Source of the DNA: Antarcticimicrobium sp033791545
Lineage (GTDB): Bacteria; Pseudomonadota; Alphaproteobacteria; Rhodobacterales; Rhodobacteraceae
Assembly (NCBI GenBank): GCA_033791545.1
Contig: JASJGL010000061.1
Span: forward strand, 62,001 to 126,000
DNA length: 64,000 bases
Reading direction: 5' to 3'
Translations under genes and position numbers: made by a program
Notes under the pieces: model-generated
Seen by the model: the letters and a program-made list of their open reading frames with translations, nothing else
Told to the model about the DNA's origin: nothing
Databases searched by the model: none
In this document: positions 61,155 through 64,000 of the stretch, piece after piece
Layout of the letters: each line of letters opens with the position of its first letter
Position numbering within the stretch: the stretch's first letter is position 1

Positions 61155-61744
61155 CACATGTCCTCCTCAACGGACCCTTCGGTCTCTATTTCGTCAAACT
61201 TGTCTTCGTTCAGGGTGCCGGCCGCCTTGCGTTGGCGCAGCATTTCCTTGATCAGGTCTTCGGTCAGCACCAACTTGGCGTCGCTCAGCCAGTCGAAATC
61301 AAGGCCGATCGTGACCTCTTCGCCGTCCTTGTCGATATTGATCAGCACCTCGTTGCCTTCAAGACCGGCCAGCATGCCCTTGAAGCGGCGGCGCCCATCA
61401 ATCAGTTCGCTGGTTTCGATCTTGGCCTCATACCCCTCAAAGGTGTCGAAATCCTTTGGCCGGGTCAGGGGGCGGTCGATGCCGGGGCTGGAAACCTCAA
61501 GCGTATAGGTGTCAAGGATCGGGTCCTCGACATCCAGAACTGCGCTGACCGCATGGGAGATCGCGGCGCAGTCATCCACCTCGATGCCGCCGCTTTCCTT
61601 GTCGGCCATCACCTGCAAGACGGTGGACTTGCCCGACATCAGGCGCACGCGCACCAATTCGAACCCAAGATCCTCGATCACGGGGGTGATGATCTCGGCA
61701 AGACGCCGGTCGATCGCAGCTTTTGCTATCAGGTCGTTGTTCAT
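61154..61744 (-). CDS. rimP: Ribosome maturation factor RimP
   Basis: Helps 30S subunit assembly. The 196-residue protein has an N-terminal KH-like domain (LGFELVRVRLM, VDDCAAISHAVSAVLD, YTLEVSSPGIDRPL) and a C-terminal Sm-like domain (GNEVLINID). The ATG at 61744 is preferred (conserved MNNDLIAKAAIDRRL start); an in-frame ATG at 61783 would start inside the terminator hairpin. Ribosome site weak. First gene of the operon. Confidence 0.95.
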   Translation of the reverse strand: MNNDLIAKAAIDRRLAEIITPVIEDLGFELVRVRLMSGKSTVLQVMADKESGGIEVDDCAAISHAVSAVLDVEDPILDTYTLEVSSPGIDRPLTRPKDFDTFEGYEAKIETSELIDGRRRFKGMLAGLEGNEVLINIDKDGEEVTIGLDFDWLSDAKLVLTEDLIKEMLRQRKAAGTLNEDKFDEIETEGSVEEDM

Positions 61745-61757
61745 ATCGTCCAAACAC

Positions 61758-61780
61758 AAAAAAACGGGCACACGGCCCGT
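61758..61780 (-). terminator. Intrinsic terminator in the rimP leader
   Basis: On the minus strand ACGGGC-CGTGT-GCCCGT followed by seven T. It lies 14 bases upstream of the rimP ATG and about 50 bases after a good predicted promoter, so it sits in the operon leader and could attenuate it; it could also end the upstream solute-binding gene transcript (stop at 61895). Confidence 0.85.
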
Positions 61781-61835
61781 CATAAATCATCCGGAGGAGC
61801 CCCAAGCCAGAGCCTGACGCGCCGCTGTTGAGGGC

Positions 61836-61864
61836 CATATACGACGTAGGACTTGAGTCTTCAA
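61836..61864 (-). promoter_or_regulatory. Candidate promoter of rimP-nusA-ylxR-infB
   Basis: On the minus strand TTGAAG (61864-61859), 17 bases, TATATG (61841-61836). Strong match for the window. Start predicted near 61829, so the leader is about 85 nt and contains the terminator at 61780-61758. Confidence 0.6.
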
Positions 61865-61894
61865 CCCCTTGCGTGGGTGGGTCCGGATTTACCG

Positions 61895-62731
61895 CTATCC
61901 GATCCACCAGCGCTCGGCGATTCGCCCATCGTCAAGCGCGGCGCGGGTGCCGATCTTGGATGGCACTCCAACGCCGCGGCGGGCAGCGAGCGCCATGTTT
62001 TCGGCCGAAGGGTGATAGCGGAACGCGCCGCGCTCCAGCAGCCCCTCGGGCTGTGGCAGGGCAGCGATATCGACGAACCCGTCGCGCAGGGCTTCGGCGC
62101 GCACGGTCGCGTCGGGGATCACGATGATTTCAATGCTGTCGGCCCAGCCCGCCTGACCTTGTTTGTAATGATCCGCGACCTTGCTGGCGCGGAAATGGCG
62201 GCTGTCGCGGGCGCTGTCGGGACGATAGGCACCGGTGCCCACGGCCATACCGGGTGTCTTGTCGATCCGGCCCGCCGCAGCGATCACACGTCCGGGGGCT
62301 GCCAGGTGATAGGGCAGATCAGGATCGCCGGTGGCCAGTTCCAACAGCAGGGTGCGGGGGCGTTCGGCCTCCACCCGGATCAGGCCGGGAACCTCCCACG
62401 CCCGGACCGAGGCCAGCGCATCAGTGATGCCGAGCGTCGTGCCGTCGTGAAACACCACCCCGTCGCGCAACTCGAATCGCCATTGGCGGGCATCGGCGCT
62501 GCCGGTCCAGCCTGTCGCCAGTTCCGGGCGCAGCACCCCGTCGGGGCCGATCTCGGTCAAGCCGTCGAAGACGGCGCCGCGGGCCACCTGCTCCAGACTG
62601 CCATCGCGCGGCACCGCCAGCCGCAGCCGCCCACCCGGACGCGGCGCCGCATCCAGCGAGACCCCGGTCGCCGCCAGCAGCGCCGCCGCGGCACCCGAGG
62701 TAAAGAGCGCGCGTCGGTCCAGCCGGGTCAT
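61895..62731 (-). CDS. Short solute-binding protein of ABC family 5 (peptide/nickel class)
   Basis: The 278-residue product has an RR-containing signal (RLDRRALFTSGAAAALLAATG; described by its DRRALFTSG core), so possibly Tat-exported. The SBP_bac_5 motif block is present: PRPGGRLRLAVPRDGSLEQV, VLRPELATGWTGSADARQWRFELRDGVVFHDG (core RPELATGW / WRFELRDGVVFHDG). Full members are about 500 residues; here the second lobe is largely missing though the frame is intact, so it may be a diverged receptor. No permease is near. Start overlaps the pip stop (ATGA). Confidence 0.75.
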   Translation of the reverse strand: MTRLDRRALFTSGAAAALLAATGVSLDAAPRPGGRLRLAVPRDGSLEQVARGAVFDGLTEIGPDGVLRPELATGWTGSADARQWRFELRDGVVFHDGTTLGITDALASVRAWEVPGLIRVEAERPRTLLLELATGDPDLPYHLAAPGRVIAAAGRIDKTPGMAVGTGAYRPDSARDSRHFRASKVADHYKQGQAGWADSIEIIVIPDATVRAEALRDGFVDIAALPQPEGLLERGAFRYHPSAENMALAARRGVGVPSKIGTRAALDDGRIAERWWIG

Positions 62732-63705
62732 GCCGCAGCCTTTGCGATGTGGTTCATCACCCGCACCAGTTCGGCGGTTATGCCCGGTTCGGACAGTGCA
62801 TGGCCCGCATTGCGCACCATCGTCAGCTCTGCCATCGGCCAGAGTTCGCTCAGCTTCCACGCCGCGCTGGGGGGGCAGATCATGTCATAGCGGCCTTGGA
62901 CGATCACGCCGGGAATGTGCGAAATTCGGCCCATATTGGCCAGAATCTGCCCGTCGAATTCCAGAAAACCGGAATTGACGAAATAATGATTCTCTAACCG
63001 GGCAAAGGCATGGGCGTAATGGCCGGGGCTTTCACCCGACTGGCCGTTGGACAGGATCGAGGCCAGCGCGTTTTCCCAGGCCGACCAGGCGCGGGCATAT
63101 TTGGTCTCTTCCGCCAGATCGCCGGAAAACAGCCGCTTGTGGTAGGCTTGGATCAGGTCGCCGCGTTCGTTCTCCGGGATCGGGGCCACGAAGCGCGCCC
63201 ATGTTTCAGGCCAGAATCGACCGGCGCCGCCGCCATAGAACCAGTCCAGTTCGGCCTGTGTCATCAGGAACACGCCACGCAGCACCAGCCGCGTCACCCG
63301 GTCGGGATGGGTCTGGGCATAGATCAGCGCCAGCGTCGCGCCCCAGCTGCCGCCAAAGACGATCCACTCGTCAATTTCCAACAACCGCCGGATTCGTTCG
63401 ATATCGGCGACCAGATGCCAAGTGGTGTTGTCGGTGACCGAGGCATGCGGTTGCGAGCGCCCGCAGCCGCGCTGATCAAACAGCACCACGCGATAGATCC
63501 TTGGGTCGAAAAAGCGCCGCATGATCGGGCTGCTGCCGCCGCCCGGACCGCCATGCAGTACCACGACGGGGATGCCCTGAGGGTTGCCGCATTGCTCGAC
63601 ATAGATGCTGTGACCTTGCCCGACGTCGACCATCCGCCGGTCGAATGGTTCGAAGGGCGGATGAAGATATTGCACCGCGCGCTTTTGATCGGGGGACTTG
63701 TCCAT
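62728..63705 (-). CDS. pip: Proline iminopeptidase
   Basis: Removes N-terminal proline from peptides. The 325-residue alpha/beta hydrolase has the oxyanion-hole HGGPGGG (51-57), nucleophile S120 in GGSWGATLAL, aspartate in GRYDMICPP, and H in NAGHALSEPG; the FDQRGCGRSQPHAS segment is S33-specific. The start at 63705 is chosen; an in-frame start at 63855 would lie inside ubiG. Followed by the solute-binding gene through an ATGA overlap. Confidence 0.95.
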   Translation of the reverse strand: MDKSPDQKRAVQYLHPPFEPFDRRMVDVGQGHSIYVEQCGNPQGIPVVVLHGGPGGGSSPIMRRFFDPRIYRVVLFDQRGCGRSQPHASVTDNTTWHLVADIERIRRLLEIDEWIVFGGSWGATLALIYAQTHPDRVTRLVLRGVFLMTQAELDWFYGGGAGRFWPETWARFVAPIPENERGDLIQAYHKRLFSGDLAEETKYARAWSAWENALASILSNGQSGESPGHYAHAFARLENHYFVNSGFLEFDGQILANMGRISHIPGVIVQGRYDMICPPSAAWKLSELWPMAELTMVRNAGHALSEPGITAELVRVMNHIAKAAA

Positions 63706-63741
63706 TACTGACCTATATAACCTCTCAGGATAAAAGAGCGA

Positions 63742-64000
63742 ATGGTGAACGGAATGCAAGTGTCTCAAACCACGGTTGACCCATCGGAAATTGCCAAATT
63801 CGAGGCGATGGCCGCTGAATGGTGGGATCCCTCGGGCAAGTTCAAGCCCTTGCACATGCTCAATCCCTGTCGGCTGGACTATATAACCAGCCAGATCGCC
63901 GCCGAATTCGACCGCGACCTGTCAGCGCAGTTGCCCTTTGCCGGGCTGCGGCTGCTGGATATCGGCTGTGGCGGCGGGCTGCTGTCCGAACCGATGGCGC
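63742..64000 (+). CDS. ubiG: Ubiquinone biosynthesis O-methyltransferase, 5' part
   Basis: The window ends inside this gene; 86 residues are readable. Seen: EIAKFEAMAAEWWDPSGKFKPLH and NPCRLDYITSQI (cited by their WWDP and LHMLNP cores), then SAM motif I LLDIGCGGGLLSEP. UbiG methylates two hydroxyls in ubiquinone synthesis. Start at 63742 or 63754 (both ATG, same frame). The 36-base gap to pip holds TATATAA, perhaps a shared -10 region. Confidence 0.95.
   Translation, partial: MVNGMQVSQTTVDPSEIAKFEAMAAEWWDPSGKFKPLHMLNPCRLDYITSQIAAEFDRDLSAQLPFAGLRLLDIGCGGGLLSEPMA

Overview
The window is a 64 kb stretch of GC-rich chromosome from an alphaproteobacterium. It most likely comes from a marine member of the Rhodobacteraceae (Roseobacter group). 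Support comes from the protein sequences (a NavBac-type sodium channel, long-form HPF, a YlxR/L7Ae fusion, Rhodobacterales-style glycosyltransferases with a DUF592x-like tail), dense coding with many ATGA overlaps, and frequent GTG/TTG starts. I saw no rRNA, tRNA, CRISPR array, transposase or prophage gene. This is mostly core genome plus one surface-polysaccharide island. The species call is inference; no database was searched.

Layout. 1-8.98 kb: the tail of an ABC exporter, an RNA m5U methyltransferase, a voltage-gated sodium channel, two YkuD L,D-transpeptidases flanking a CAP-domain lipoprotein, a 60-residue secreted protein with its own promoter and terminator, ferrochelatase, an NDUFAF5-like methyltransferase divergent from comF, then grxC, a nitrilase-family amidase and a MarR regulator. 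9.0-12.4 kb: thiBPQ thiamine transporter under a TPP riboswitch. 12.5-18.5 kb: aroC, HD phosphohydrolase, AEC transporter, malonyl-CoA synthetase, DMT transporter, cobO. 18.6-26.2 kb: a putrescine uptake and catabolism locus (aminotransferase, GntR regulator, potFGHI-like transporter, FAD oxidase) with three copies of WTGATCAAAT, one lying between the -35 and -10 of the aminotransferase promoter.

26.2-33.4 kb: UDP-glucose dehydrogenase, a small kinase-like protein, RNase D, then kdsD-lptC-lptA-lptB and hpf-ptsN (KDO supply, LPS export, ribosome hibernation and PTS-Ntr). rpoN, often found between lptB and hpf, is absent. 33.5-42.0 kb, all on the minus strand: cysQ-kdsB-GT2-GT4-GT2_4-branching glycosyltransferase-sulfotransferase. 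This looks like a surface glycan locus in which CysQ would remove the PAP made by the sulfotransferase. 42.1-47.9 kb: a lone ABC-2 permease, an AlkB-like dioxygenase, dnaK-dnaJ, radC. 47.9-53.3 kb: a PstS-like/OmpA fusion, an unknown exported or anchored protein, secA. 53.5-56.3 kb: parvulin isomerase, argJ, mutT, and a 44-residue gene with a near-perfect Shine-Dalgarno and its own terminator. 56.4-61.7 kb: the minus-strand rimP-nusA-ylxR-infB operon, with a strong promoter followed by an intrinsic terminator inside the leader. 61.9-64 kb: a short family-5 solute-binding protein, proline iminopeptidase, and the start of ubiG.

The observations I rate highest are the operator set of the putrescine locus, the terminator in the rimP leader, the 44-residue gene, the glycan-sulfation operon with built-in PAP disposal, and three 10-bp repeats around the hpf promoter. 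Function calls rest on recognised motifs; substrate choices for transporters and glycosyltransferases are inference. No stretch of more than about 270 bases lacks a gene.
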